A DNA stretch of 64,000 bases from Corticium candelabrum (lineage: Eukaryota; Porifera; Homoscleromorpha; Homosclerophorida; Plakinidae): contig NC_085101.1 in NCBI RefSeq assembly GCF_963422355.1, positions 3,527,090-3,591,089 of the forward strand, read 5' to 3'. A model generated the notes under the pieces. The model worked only from the letters and a program-made list of their open reading frames with translations, had not been told where the DNA came from and ran no database searches. Shown piece by piece: positions 23,493 to 36,442 of this stretch (position 1 is its first letter; each line of letters opens with the position of its first letter). The position numbers and the translations under genes were made by a program.

Positions 23493-26460
23493 TGTAACGC
23501 CTATGTGGAAGTTTGGAATCATCTCTAGTCGACAATTGCAAAATGGAAATTTGCATGTATTTGATCAATAACATAAACTGTTTCTTACTAAATACATTAA
23601 TTATCTGAAATGGAAGTAGATGGTATAGTATGCCTCTGGTGAAAGGTCATTCTACAACATGTGGTCCGGCCATACATATGGCCAGACCAGCCGGACAGGC
23701 TCCTATATCCCTGGCAGGTACACATCTATATTGGTCTAGAATTATAGTAAATCTACGTAACACCTGTATATGTGCATGCAGACCTTGAGCACTTCAGAGG
23801 CAAAGAAAACAGCTAGGTCATTCCGGAAGTCCTGTTTAACCATGTGTTCACACAGCGCTAGCCTCGGCCTGCCACACTGAGGCTACCACTGCGCAGCTCC
23901 ATGACCTTCCTATAGTACGCCACAGAGTCTCCCTGCTCCTCCCGTTTCCGTATGTCATTCTGAAAGCGGGGAAAAACTTGTATCAGATCGCTTTAACTTT
24001 GAAGAGGTCATAATTCACAGGAAAAGTACTAAACAGCTCCCGGAAGCCGTTTCGTGCATGATCGCCGCGAATAACGTCATATTATATCGTGGTTTGCTAT
24101 TAAGTTGTACCCTCTCGACAAGTGAATTCTTTACAGTCTATATCTGTATGGCGTACGCGTGAAAGTCTGTTGCTGTGCCGCACAGTCTAGAGTCTGCTTA
24201 AAACAACAGGTTTTTAAGGAAATACGTCAAACATTTTAGACATACCGACCGCGCCTGCATTTTAGTTAGTTCCCTCTACTCTAGCGTACACTGTTCAGTC
24301 AGTTTAAATGCCCATATAGGTGCAATTGACCATGTAGAGTGAAGATCTCAAGAGCTATCCGCTGGTGTCACTAGAGCTGTTCTTCACGAATAAATGGTCT
24401 ATGTGCACTGCTCGAGTTCGTTTACTACTAAGCATTGGGAACTCACACGTATACCTGCAACTTACGCAGGTTTGAAAACCACTAGGAGGTCGGCATACAG
24501 TCTGATAGTTTGTTGACAAACGACGTGCAAGCGGAAGAAGCACACAAGGGCACTATAGAGAAGCTTCTTCCTCTACTCGAAGCTGACCTGCTTTCAGCCC
24601 ATTTCCTGGCGATTGTGAAGTGCTTGTGTGCCACGTCCAGGCAACTGGAAAAGGCAAATGGTGCCCAAGACAGCTGGCACGCGATTTGCAATAAAGGCAA
24701 GCAATATAGTGACGTCAGTGGCTGGTCTGAAGCCCGGATCCGGGGAATGGAGTAAGATTGACAATCCGGGGAATGACGAGGGCAGACTGCATGGGTTGAC
24801 GCCAAATGCAGTATGTCACAACTATCGAGAAACAATGCCGTCCGAAGACGAAGCTTGTAAGTCTCAAATAAATCACAAACCTATACTACAGTATCTGTCT
24901 ACACCAACAGTTTGATCCACATTATCTAGCTCATCACCAGATCCAAAGCACCGCTGCCCTGTATTCCGGCCAATCACGACTTTCACGCGACTATCTTACT
25001 AGATACCCTGCGCATGACACCAACATAAACTAAAAAAGCGACAGAAATGGCCGCACTGTCCCACAATTCATTTGTAGGGGTGCCAGTCGAATTTGACAAA
25101 GTAACTTAGTGGTACAAATTGTGGCCCCAAAAAGCACTTTGGGAGGTTAGTATAAGTATCTTAGCATGAAGCTAAATTTCCAGTGACATCTGTAATTAGG
25201 AAGATATGACAGCGCAAACATTCGCAAGGTTTTTCTACTGTGAGTCTAACAAATGATTAATTCAGCTATCTTTCATTTGAATTGCTTTCTTGACGTTATC
25301 TCGCGTTCCTAGTTACTCCATTTGGACTGTTTTCAATTTGACCTGTTGTCACCATTGCATCAGCCGTATACGTCAAAACTCGTGACCCGCTAATACATGG
25401 TATGCCAGTATATGCAAATGTGGATTCGCGTCACGTACAGTCACGTGAGTCAAGGGTATACCCTACGCTCAACGACGTTTTAGACGGTTCCACCTCAGCT
25501 GAGGAATCTACCCGCAAAAAATTCTGTCACTATATATAACAGCTTAATTAATAAAAAGAGCTGTTGTTGAGAAGCCGCATGTCTGTTTCGAAACGTAAAT
25601 TTTAGTGTGTATTATTCATGACATTAGGTAAGAGCATGGAACAACGGTTCTAAAAGGTCGCCCCTAATGTGGAGGAAAGAAGTTGACGCAAGCAGATATG
25701 TTTGGCATGGGTGTGCCATCAGTAGATGCATATTAATATTATCAATGTGTGGGGTTTCGTATCTGTGTTCTTTTGTAGAATTTCTAGAGATTCTTTGGGG
25801 TTTCTAATAGCCTAATAGAAACTGTGAGAGGTCGGGAGGAACTGCAGTCGCTACTGTGGTCGGTCGGATCGTAATTACGTAATTGGAAAAATGAAGAAAA
25901 TGTCAGCACGTGATATTATATGGGCAACTGATGTACCATAAAATTGAGACCTAGCTCCTACTACTGCGACATGCATAACTGTGAAAGTCTTTGAACCTTA
26001 CAAGATATAGTTACACGAACTCCATTTAGTCTGCTGTCACTTGACCATGCATAATACGATTATTGTTGTATTATTCAGTAAACGATAATAGACTTCTTCC
26101 CTTCTAGCTAGATGCATGGCTTCAACGTCTTCTGTTCACAGTCAGTCGGATGTTATACCGTTTGTGCACTGCGCGGCCGAACTAGAAATGCCCTCCGCTG
26201 TCAAGTATCCAGTAGTGGTTCTTTAGCCTATATACAGTACCTTCTGCAGTTTCCTTGCTTGAGATGGTAAACAGAGTCCACTTCAGTCGTCAAGACTTCG
26301 ATCTGTACAAATAATTAGTTAGACACTGATGAATACGCTCACAGCCAAACCTATCAAACCTGTATGTATTGTCAGTTAGGACGTGTCTCAAACACGGAAC
26401 TTATCAGCAACCAAAAAATAAGCCCGGATTGAATAAATGATAAAGCATGACGACTAGAAA
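23493..26460. other. Intergenic, no supported gene
   Basis: An open stretch at 24,510-24,755 (plus; contains KLLPLLEADLLSAHFLAIVK) has no motif I recognise and an equally long frame on the other strand. Nothing else is supported. Confidence 0.45.
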
Positions 26461-26470
26461 TAGTTTTAGT

Positions 26471-26531
26471 GATGATGATGATGATGATGATGATGATCAT
26501 AACGTGTGTGTGTGTGTGAGTGTGTGCGCGC

Positions 26532-26596
<65 letters not shown>
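26471..26596. repeat. (GAT)n and (TG)n microsatellite with GC run
   Basis: Nine GAT units, then TG units, a GCGCGC run and a long TG tract. Confidence 0.95.
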
Positions 26597-26597
<1 letters not shown>

Positions 26598-26689
26598 CTG
26601 CGCACGTGCGTGTGCACTACACGACATCCATGCATGTATTTCTTCAGTACATGTAACTAGAAACGTAAATACAAAATAGCTCTTCAGTT

Positions 26690-27110
26690 TTGTGCTGTGC
26701 CTCTACAAAAAAATGTAACTGCTGTAATAGCATAAACGCACAGGACAAAGAATGCAACAAAATTATTACTATCATCAAGTCCAATTTCCGAAAGACAAAA
26801 GTTCCTAGTCCCAATAAATCCATTGTAATCTCCTAAGGCAAATGCATAACCAAATGCCCAATATGAAACACAACCAGAGATAGTATCCATAAACTTCTTG
26901 AATAGAATGCTGCTGGTATTTTTAGATCGAACTGAGACAGCATCCAAAAATGCAAACCCCTTTGCATAACTGCAATTACATTGACGCACACGTACATTTC
27001 ACAAAACTTCACTGTTAAGAATTCATTACTGGACACCTACAAAATACAATGATGGCAAATATACTGGTTGTTGCATACTCATCATTACCATACTCAGCAT
27101 TACCAAACAG
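26690..27110 (-). pseudogene. Ammonium transporter fragment (exons 1-2 only)
   Basis: On the minus strand this reads FAFLDAVSVRSKNTSSILF, SYWAFGYAFALGDYNGFIG and VYAITAVT, matching exon 2 of the three intact transporters. An extra base after MQ shifts the frame at the start (MQRG instead of MQAG in frame), and homology ends at VYAITAVT, where intact copies go on to SGAMAER. An exon 1 remnant (TSIFAIIVFC) precedes it at about 27,030-27,075. No later exons exist nearby. Confidence 0.8.
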
Positions 27111-27735
27111 CTTAGTCGTATACCAATGAGTATCATTCAAACTCATCTTTGCTGCTCTGACTATAATGACACAAGATTCATTACATCGTCAATGAAAAAG
27201 AAAATCGTTATATATGTTTACAAAATTTGTCAATTAAATAAGGCAAACCATTTAAGTGCCTGTCATATATATTGCCCTACAAACTTAGTAATTTATTTAG
27301 TTATAACCATTGAAGGTCAAAATATTGAATATGTACGAATTAGACTACATTAATTAAGAAAAGAAAGTTTACTTTATTAATGGCCTAAAAGTTAGTGATG
27401 TTGGAAATTTAAAGCTACAAGCAGTACTTTCAAGTGACATGAAGGCACCACTAGGTATTACAGCAATCAAGTAACCTACTTCATTGATCACCAACACACA
27501 CATAAATAGGCACAGAACCTTTCTGGCACCGGCAGATTGACCTGTGAATGTTTGACAGACTAAATCACTTAATCCATGCCCAACCAAATTTTCTAAAGTC
27601 TGTCTTACTTACACAACGTATTACATACTAATTAGCTAAACATATAACACAATTATGCAATATCGACTCATACAGATGGAGTCCAGAGAGTTCGATCCTT
27701 GCTCACTTGAAACCCCGCTTAGTCATTTTATATAA
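27010..27735. repeat. Segmental duplicate of 12,828-13,575
   Basis: Contains the AMT exon 1 remnant and flank. It lacks both the MITE and the hAT insertion found in the other copy, so it represents the pre-insertion state. Order and orientation are the same. Confidence 0.8.
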
Positions 27736-29770
27736 AACCAATTGTTCAGAGATGCAGGCTACATCTACTCACCCTGTCAGAGAAAAGAATACGTATTTCC
27801 ACAAAATCCGGACGAAAACCTTATCGCCTAGATTGCAAATCCTGGAAGCAGCCTGATCTCAGCTTAACTTGTCTTAAAAACTCCACGCCCACCATTTAAC
27901 GTCAACAGATACAAATCAACCATCACACCTACAGTCCGTCAGCCAACACCTCGTAGCTCGCTTCTTCTATTGTGTCAAGCGAGGCCTGTACGCCCTCCCA
28001 CAAATTGTGACACGTGGTCGAAGACACGCTCATGCAAGATATTGGTAAATATATATTAGAAAAGTAATCTCAGAAACTCCCCGACTCGAAGCAATATATC
28101 TTGACGTACGAGTTATCGACCTATTGTTCTAGGTCGCTCTGCTGATTTTTATTGGCACCGTTCTTTTCGTGCAGGAGCTGCCAGACATGGGCGTGTCATT
28201 CAACTTTTAGCTACAGAACTGACCGGCGGCTAGTCTCATATCTTTTTAATAGTTACAGAACAAAAGGTATGTTCGCGCTACAATTTCCATGTAATCTCGA
28301 AGCCGCAGCATTCTCAAGACGCTTTTGCCTCCAAATTCTTGAAGCTTGGGTTACTGTCCGAGTACATCAGGCTGTATTACCAGACGAGATGGCTGAAAAG
28401 CGGCTTCCATTTCAATAATTCGTCCATGTCGAGGTACTCTACTTTTTGTACAAAGTCCTACAAGTTTACTGTTTGCCATTACAACGTAGTGAGTAGAGAA
28501 TCTTGCTGAACTGGCACCGATCATAGTAATTTCATGTAATAACTAATTAGCTAAACCTTCCTCGTTCCACTTCAACGACCTAGTAAGCATAGTCTATTTC
28601 ATACTGTTATTTTCACCAAGTGGACTTCAATAAGAGGTGTAATTAACATTTAGTCATTAATTTCAGTAGTTTCATTAGCTCAATTTCAATAAATTGCCGA
28701 AGAAACATTATGATTTGACTGATGCAATGTCGTTGATAACGTAAATTAAATGCTTTGTGAACATCGAAATATACAGGAATCGCCAACATAGTGATTGAGT
28801 GATGAATTTTCGAGAGAGGACGTAATGAGCAAGGTAAAAGCTACATGAACACGAAATGGGACACGAATAATACTGAAAAAAGAGAGGCATTCTCATCTCC
28901 TCGGACTGTATCAGTTTGGCTTTGAATATCTATCTGTCCACGTTGACGATTGATTCTTCATGTTCGAGTATCATAACTGAGTTGTAGCTCCAACTCCGTT
29001 CTAATTCTTTGTTTATACAGTCCTTTTTGCAAACGAAATTTATCATCTGAGTCACTCAAATGCTCTAGTTGGAGATTAGCACACAGAAGACAGCCATGCC
29101 CACAAACAGAACTTCCTTCTACTTAGCACACTGACAGCGTTTGTTCCTACACCCAGTCTTGCATCCACAGCATCGAGTCAGCAGAACCACTGCTTCTTGT
29201 ATTGTTCCCCTGGGTTCAGGTGATCGAGCGCAGAACTACGGTTGACAATAACGACTACAAGCTTCCCAGAGTGCATGCCGGACCTGCCACTTTAATTAAT
29301 TGAGGCTCGCAAACAGCGTTTGGTGTGTAGTCTCATACAATTTCAGTACTAAATCTAACAATAAGACGCATCTTCTACAGCAAAAACGCACTTTCCGCGA
29401 GAATTATCACACAAGACAGCAGTGCCCTCCCCCTCAAAACTAACATGCCACCTCCTTTGCAATATTCACGTAATTACGTCTGTTCGCGTCAATTTTCTAA
29501 CTTCTTGCCTGCACAACCTTCAGCAATGCCTGCAAGCTCGAACAGCAGCTTAACCAGAACAATCACGGTATCAAAGTTAGAGTGCACCGACCACACCTCA
29601 AGCTGCACATTACATGCCCGGATACGTAATAATAAAACGACACCGCACCCACGCTCCTACAGAGATTTTGCTGGCGGGCTGGGTGTATATTTCTTGACTT
29701 CGATCTACATCTACTCTTCTGACGGAAAACGGTAACCGCGGCTGTCGCAAGCAGGTACATGCAGTGCACT
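27736..29770. other. Intergenic, no gene recognised
   Basis: Short open frames (28,152-28,418 plus; 28,708-28,896 minus; 29,445-29,735 plus) have no recognisable motifs or paired splice sites. Confidence 0.5.
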
Positions 29771-29774
29771 CGTA

Positions 29775-29777
<3 letters not shown>

Positions 29778-29822
<45 letters not shown>
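29778..29822. repeat. (TA)n tract at left end of the Tigger element
   Basis: About 22 TA units directly before the left terminal repeat. A matching TA tract follows the right end. Confidence 0.9.
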
Positions 29823-29827
<5 letters not shown>

Positions 29828-29830
<3 letters not shown>

Positions 29831-31908
29831 TCAAACTCCCCTTATCCGGACGCCCCATATCCGGGCACGTCCGTCTACCGGGAACCCCCGTATTGCACAA
29901 TTGCATCACGTGTATTGCGCGTGGTCCACGTGCACGAGGTCGAGGCAAAGATCGTGTAATCAAAAGTCCAGTACTAGTCCAGTTTCTTGTCGACAGATAG
30001 CCATACTTAGGTGCTAGTTTCTTATTTACAGCTTGTAAGACTTACCTGAAGATGTCTGAGACTAGACCAACGCAGACGCCTGCCCCGCAGAAGCGAAAGA
30101 GGTTTGTGATGACGCTCGGGACAAAGATGGAGATTGTGCGCGAGCTTCAGGGGGGAAAGTCGCAAAGGATCGTGGCTGAAAAGTTTGGAGTCGCTAAGTC
30201 CACTGTCGGAGATATTTGGAAGGACCGCCAGAAAATCGAGGACTGTGTTTTGTCTAGTGAGTCGCTGGTATTTGCGAAAAACGCTGCATTGTTCGTGACC
30301 CAAAGTTTGAACTGGTGGATGCGGCTTGCTGGAAATGGTTTTGTCAGCAGCGCTCAAAAGGAGCGCCTGTGTCTGGTGTCTTGCTTCAAGAAAAAGCACG
30401 AGTATTTTTTGCGAAGCTCTACCCTGATGCTGACCCAGAGAGTTTCAAGGGCAGCACAGGATGGCTCCGGAAGTTCAACCTGCGTCATGGCATAAAGAAC
30501 ACGGCATTGCGGGGTGAGATTTTGTCAGCGGATATGTCAGCTGTTGGTCCATTTCGTGAGGAACTTCAGAGGCTGGTGGAGAGCGAGGGATATTCCCGGG
30601 ATCAAATCTTCAATGCGGATGAGACAGGATTATGGTGACGACTAACTCCTTCTTCATCTTTGAACTCTGCAGGCAAAACACGGGCTGCTAACTTCAAGAA
30701 GGCCAAAGACCGTGTCACTCTTCTTGCTTGTGCTAATGCCTCTGGAACACTCCGTCTTCCATTGATGCTCATTAATAAAAGTCAGAAACCAAGTTGCTTC
30801 AAGCATATGGATATGAACAACCTTCCTGTCCATTATTATGCTCAGAATAAGTCATGGATGGACTGCAGGCTGTTTACTGAGTGGTTCCATGAACGGTTTG
30901 TACCATCTGTCAGGAAGTTCTGCCTTGACAAAGGGATTGAGGAGAAGGCACTTCTGTTGGTGGACAATGCACCATCTCATCCATCTTCAGCAACACTTCA
31001 TTCTGAGGATGGCAGGGTGAAAACACTATTTTTGCCACCCAATACAACGTCTGTGATCCAACCAATGGATCAAGGTGTTCTAGACCTATGTAAGAAACGG
31101 TACAAACGTAAGTTGCTATCACACATCATCATGGAAAATGAGTCTCCTCATTTGTCTGTGCCTGAGATCCTCCAGAAAGTCACCTTAAAGGATGTTGTCT
31201 ACTGGATCTCGGCTGCTTGGAATAAAGCATCAAATGACAGTTTGCGCAAGGCATGGAAGCATTTGCTGCCTGAGTCTGACACACCTAAAACATCTGAAGA
31301 TTCTACTTCAAGCAATGAGGTATGCAGTGACATGGTGGACATGGCTGCCCCTTTGGGACCTGATGTTCAAGAAGCTTTTGCCGAATGGTTTGATTCAGAT
31401 TCGAGTGATGCAGGCCACCAGATCATGGAAGACGATGAGATTGTGGCAGATGCACTAGCACAGGGCAACAGTGACGATGAGAGTGAAGAGGTGGAGGCCA
31501 TGGAAGACTGTCGTTCAGTCACACCTCATGAAGCTTTCAATGCCCTGGAGACCTCACTGCTGTGGCTTGAATCTCAAAACACTGATCCAGCTCATCTCCT
31601 TCTTGTGAAGAAATGTCGTGACACTGCGGCTCGGATGAGACAGGAATCACTGAGGCAAACATCCATTACTTCTTTTTTGTACAGAACTGAATGAGCATGT
31701 TCTCTTACTGTTTTCAATCAGTGTACAGTGTACATCTACATCTATTATGTACGTATGTGCATTCACTTACATGTAGGGATGCAAAATTGAATGTTAATCA
31801 TACAGGTGTACATATTGAGCAAAATGTGGGGGTGTTCCCAGATGTGGCCGTTTCTGAGTTATGGGCAGTGTCCGGTCCCAAGCTGCCCGGATAAGGGGAG
31901 TTTGAGTG
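29828..31908 (+). mobile_element. pogo/Tigger DNA transposon, nearly full length
   Basis: About 2.1 kb with terminal inverted repeats: the left end begins CACTCAAACTCCCCTTATCC and the right end (31,887-31,908) is its exact reverse complement. The repeat goes on imperfectly for some bases (both include CCGG). TA dinucleotides flank it, as expected for Tc1/mariner-superfamily targets, and both sides are TA microsatellite, so it probably inserted into a (TA)n tract. It carries one transposase gene. Confidence 0.9.
30052..31694 (+). pseudogene. Tigger-type DDE transposase, two lesions
   Basis: Would be about 547 residues. The N-terminal part has a helix-turn-helix of the CENP-B type (KMEIVRELQGGKSQRIVAEK, FGVAKSTVGDIW), then a second DNA-binding segment (ACWKWFCQQRSKGAPVSG, FKGSTGWLRKFNLRHGIK). 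The DDE core shows NADETGLW (first Asp), LLVDNAPSHP (second Asp) and TTSVIQPMDQGV (third Asp), and the C terminus is acidic. A frame change lies in the run of A at about 30,275-30,283. A TGA at 30,636-30,638 directly follows the first catalytic block (GLW), where most relatives have a second Trp. Otherwise the reading frame is open, so inactivation is recent or one lesion is a sequencing error. A jerky/CENP-B-like domesticated gene is less likely because intact inverted repeats flank it. Confidence 0.85.
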
Positions 31909-31914
<6 letters not shown>

Positions 31915-31991
<77 letters not shown>

Positions 31992-32000
31992 ATATATATA
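31915..32000. repeat. (TA)n tract at right end of the Tigger element
   Basis: About 40 TA units with one interruption, continuing the tract at the left end. Confidence 0.9.
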
Positions 32001-32314
32001 TGTATATGACAGCCTGGTGTCTAGAGTGTATGATATGCTGCCTCGACAGCTTACTGCGCAAGCGCAGCTTTCTCCAATTTTAGTTAAAACGCCTCTCATC
32101 ATAATCTTCACATCTGGAGATCTTTTCAGCCTCTTCTTTTGCAGGAAAACGTTTTCAGAAGAAACTGTTTCTAGAAACGTATAAAGAAAAGTGCTCTACG
32201 ATAGTAAATGTAAGTTTAAGCTGGTATGTCTGTGTAGGGCGTAATCGTTTATGCGTCGTTGAGTCATTCGTCTACCAGTGTCTAAGAACAATTCGGTGAG
32301 AAAACATTGTCCGT

Positions 32315-32492
32315 TGTGCGTATTTATACTTATACTCACGCACTGATTCTACACCACGGAAGACTGACAATCTATTGCTATAGACACACAGAACTATCGC
32401 TGAAATCTAACAATGCAATTGCCCTACGGCTATCATATATTCATGTCATCGTAACTCCGCCTCTAACAAAATAGTATACATAATATACCACA
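32315..32492 (-). repeat. 3' LTR of the gypsy element
   Basis: About 178 bp, bounded by TG and CA. It aligns with 36,443-36,632, sharing for instance ATCTATTGCTATAGACACAC. It is slightly shorter because it lacks a GCGGATAACAGA-type segment. Confidence 0.85.
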
Positions 32493-32510
32493 TTCCTCCC
32501 TCCTTAGTCT
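32493..32510 (-). other. Polypurine tract
   Basis: On the minus strand AAGGAGGGAGGAA directly precedes the TGTGG start of the 3' LTR, as expected for the plus-strand primer of reverse transcription. Confidence 0.7.
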
Positions 32511-32839
32511 TGTCGGTATCTAGCAGGAGGTCTCCTGTTGGATCTCGCCGGATATCTTTTTCTGCTTCGGTTGATAACTCGGCTGTTGCTGTCGTTGTTG
32601 TCTCCTGGCATGATTTCACCTGGTTTAGCTGTTGTGTCCTCTTCACCTGCTGCTTTGTCTCTCTGTGTATTTTGATTCAGGGCTACTAAAATTGGTGTTT
32701 CTTCTGTCTCTGCCACTTGTGGCATACTCCTCTCATCTCTGGATCTTAGTTGGTCTACATGTACATATCTAGTACTTCCTCCGACATTGACAAAGTAGTT
32801 CGTGCGATCCAGTTTCTGAACTATGGTACTACCTAACTA

Positions 32840-33660
32840 CTTCCCTCTAATGTCTTGTCTCGGGTTCCAGACACATAGCGTTGATCTTGGTACATCTTCA
32901 TATTGATCAGTCTGCAGATCTCTGATGTTGTTCACTGTTTCAGGTCGTAAAACAGTTAGTCTAGTTCTCAATTCTATCTTCAACATGAGCTCCACTGGGG
33001 CCTTCCCTGTTGTCGTGTTTGGTGTCGTTCGATACCGCAGTAAGAATGATGATACCTGATGAGTGATGGATCTCTCTGTTGGCCGACTGCTCAAAATTTT
33101 CTTGAGTTCTTGGAAGTCTTTCAGCCTGTTTATTAAATGAAGGATGATAAGGCGGTGTTAACTGATTTCGAATTCCATTGGCCTTCATGAATATCTGAAA
33201 TTCATGTAACCTAAATTGGGGGATGGTTTCCGTCACCAACCTCCTGGGTAAGCCGTGATAACTAAAAGCCAGTTTCATTGCATTCATCGTCTTCTCTGTG
33301 GTGGCATGAGTGTCCAATTTGTGTACTTCTTTCCACTTTAAGAAAGAGTCGATCATCAGCAAGTACTGTCTTCCGGATAGTTCCGCGAAGTCAGCATGCA
33401 TCCTCTCCTAAGGCATCGCTGGGAAGATCAATGGGTGATATGGTAGGAATCGCGCTGGTATTCACTTTTGACTCTGACATTTCTTTCGTCTCCTAGCTAA
33501 GTTTTCCAAATCGCTGTAAAGATTGGGCCACCAGATGAAGCTCCTCGCTAAAGCCTTCATCCTGACTACTCCAAGATGTTCATCATGAATTTCTTTTGCC
33601 ACCACCATACGTAATGCCTTTGGTATAATTACTCTACTCCCCAGCGTAGGCATCCATTAT
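32840..33660 (-). pseudogene. gypsy integrase remnant
   Basis: The zinc-binding region reads HDEHLGVVRMKALARSFIWW at about 33,530-33,600, with the first Cys of the usual CxxC pair replaced by Arg. The core gives HADFAELSGRQYLLMIDSF with the first catalytic Asp, and later LVTETIPQF, where intact relatives have Asp-Asn. The region with the last acidic residue reads NKQAER. A frame break near 33,400-33,460 separates the two halves. The loss of key residues shows long decay. Confidence 0.8.
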
Positions 33661-33753
33661 CGGTTGACAACTCTGTGCATCGTCTGGCGTATAGCTCTAA
33701 ACACGGATCCCCTGAACTTCCCTATCCAATTCGGGTATATTCATAAGCCTTTC

Positions 33754-35270
33754 TCAGTATAGGATCTCTCTGGTTTCTCTGGATATTTCGGTTGCCGTCA
33801 CTGGCAAAAGATTACAGTAGTCCATGTTGTATATCTCTTCATTTGGGTCATTTACTTGCATAGGTGTTGGCAATCTAGACAACAAATCTGCTTCCTTGTT
33901 GTCTACTCCTGACTTCAACTTCAGGTTGTAGTTGTATGCACTGAGAAGCCGTGACCATCGTTTTAACCGGGTTTCTGCCAATGTTGAGACGCCTTCAGAT
34001 GGTCCCAAGATCTTCAGAATGGGTCGATGGTCTGTAACCAACGTAAATTCTCTGCCCACTAGATACTTGTGAAATTGCTTCTCTCCGTATACTAATGCTA
34101 ATGCCTCTTTCTCCAGTTGGGCGTACTTTTCTCCGCTGTCGATAGTCTTCTAGATGCAAAGGCTATCGGTCTCTCCTCGCCATCTGGCATTATGTGTGTC
34201 AGACAGGCACCTATCCCATAAAGTGATGCATCACAACTGAGACTCAGTTGTCTTTGCAAGTCGTAATGTGTCAAGAATTCTGATTCCAGAAGCTTCTGTT
34301 TCCCTTTTTGAAATGCTTGTCTTTCTTAGATCCCTACTTCCACGGTCGATTCTTGCCTAATAACACATACAAGGGATGCAAAGTCACTGACAAATTTGGC
34401 CAACACCGCACGTAGTAATTGAGTAAGCCCAGGAAAGCCTTATTTCTTCACGTTCGTCGTTTTCAGCGCATCTCCGATCGCCTCGACCTTAGTCTCTGAG
34501 GGCGATATTCCTTGCTCACTGATAATATGACCCAATTATTCCACTCGAGGCTGATTGAATTCGCATTTTTCCTGTTTCAGTCCCATACCAGCCTCATCCA
34601 ATCATCTCAGCAGTGTTAACAACCTCTGCAAAGGTTGTTCTCAATTTTCTCCAACTACCAATATGTCGTCCAAATAGCAGATGACATCAGGAATTCCTCA
34701 CAAGTGGTTATCCATGGTTTGCTGCTAAATTCCAGGGGCTAAACATATTCCGAAAGTCATCCGATTAAACGTGAATAACCCATTATTAGTATTAATCGTC
34801 AAATAATGTTGGCTATCAGGTGCAACACACATCTTCTGATACGTCTGTTTCAGATCTATGCGCTAGAATAGTCTTCCTCCAGCCAAGGTTGCTAACAGAT
34901 CCTGGGGGTTCAGCATTAGATAACCGCCGATATCTAAATAGGGGTTTATCGTAACCTTGTAGTCACAACACAGTCTCACTGTACCGTCCCCCTTTCAAAT
35001 TACAACTACTGGAATTGCCCAGTCACTCTTCTATACTGGTCGTATCACTCCCTCGCGTTGCATGCCATCTACTTCCTGATTGACATTTTCTTGTAGAGCA
35101 TAAGGTACCGGTCGAGGCCTGTGAAATCTTGGTCTAGCCTCAGCTGTCAGTGCAATTCTTGCCTCATGCCCTTGTACAGTACACACACCGGGACCTTGGA
35201 AACTTCTCGTTGGGGTCAAATATTTGGCGTGCCTCAACACTGAAGAGAGAGCCCCAATCGAGCCAGATCT
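33754..35270 (-). pseudogene. gypsy reverse transcriptase and RNase H remnant
   Basis: Reads from PRFHRPRPVPYALQE and GMQREGVIRPV (RT start, about 35,120-35,040) through the catalytic CYLDDILVV (34,664-34,680) to the RNase H part (EFTLVTDHRPILKI and RLKRWSRLLSAYNY at about 33,930-34,050). Several in-frame stops lie between, including one inside the PGI*QQ block and one before LGHIISEQG. Confidence 0.85.
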
Positions 35271-35361
35271 TACTTAACCATACACTCCCAAGAATAGCCG
35301 GTTTACCTCGTACATCTGCTACTATAATTATAGCAGTAGTATGATGCTCACCGTATTTCAT

Positions 35362-36430
35362 TCATACTGTCGCCTCTCCTATAACAATGAGGGTTTCACC
35401 GCTGTACGTTTTCAATGTCACCGTACTTGCATGTAGCTGGACATAGGACAGATACTGCTCATATACACTGATGAGTATTACCGTCACTGCGGCTCCGGTG
35501 TCCACCTCCATAGGTATCTGACTGCCAGCTACTTCCAGTATGATCTTGACTCCGCCCTTTCCAGATCGAGCAAACACCACACTGACCGTATCTTCATCAA
35601 TTTGATGAGTGGGTTGTGGCTTGCCTTTCGCTGTGGCGCGTACGTACGGCTGCGGTGACCTTCTTGATCTCATCTTGTTGAGATTTTTTGCGGCATTCTC
35701 TACTGATGTGCCCTTGTCCCTAGCAGAAATGACTCTTCTGAGACTTGAATTTGCATGTACTGAGGTGATGTCCACGCCCACTACATGTACAGCAATCTCC
35801 GCTGTCTAATTGCTTTGCTTTATAAGCGCCACCTGCTGTGTCACGTTGTGCGCTAAAGACCGTCTCGACTTGCTTTGCACGTGGTCGCCTTGTGGTACTG
35901 CCACGTAAAGCATACAATTCTTCTCTCGCAATTTCAGCGGCTTGTGCAATGTGGAGTGCCTTCGTCAAGGTCAGCTCTGATTCGGCAAGGATCTTCTCTG
36001 AACAGCCTCGTGATATAATCCACACACCAGTTGATCCCTGGGCGCTGTATCCAGTTAGTCTCCGAAATCGCAGTGCTTCGATAGCCTGCTTAGTTTAGCC
36101 ATATAATTCACGATAGTCTCACCTTCTTGCTGAAGACGCTGATGAAAACGGAATCTATCCGCGATCACAACGATACGTGGCTCAATGTGGTTCTACAACA
36201 ACGCAAACAACTCATCCAGTGACTTGTCTTGTGGCTTCTCTGGTCTCACCAGACTCTTCAGGACAGTGTATGTCGCAGTATACTGACGCAAGTCAAGAAG
36301 ACTGGTTTCTGCTTGTCTGCGTCCTCCAATACATTCCCAGCGCAGTACAGGAGAAAACGCTCTTTGTAATCTACGTTATCAACTCTTGTGTTAAATTCTG
36401 CCAGCTTACCATGTTTTTCCCGTGGTCATC
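35362..36430 (-). pseudogene. gypsy gag zinc knuckle and protease remnant
   Basis: The gag part has a capsid-like helix (LTLTKALHIAQAAEIAREE) and a retroviral-type zinc knuckle (CTCSGRGHHLSTC) at about 35,750-35,800. A second Cys-His cluster follows in a shifted frame. The protease shows MEVDTGAAVTVI at about 35,480-35,515, the DTG active site. Broken by frameshifts. Confidence 0.75.
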
Positions 36431-36442
36431 CTCGTCGCCAAT
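36424..36442 (-). other. Primer binding site
   Basis: Directly inside the 5' LTR the minus strand reads TGGCGACGAGGATGACCA after two bases. It starts with TGG, the complement of a tRNA 3' CCA end. The tRNA is probably a serine isoacceptor, by analogy with other animal gypsy elements; this is inference. Confidence 0.55.

Noticed and set aside
24510-24755. Open frame with KLLPLLEADLLSAHF
   Set aside because: It has no family resemblance and an equally long opposite-strand frame, with no paired splice sites.
30052-31694. Domesticated CENP-B or jerky-like host gene
   Set aside because: Matching terminal inverted repeats and TA flanks show it is still a transposon, and it has two lesions.
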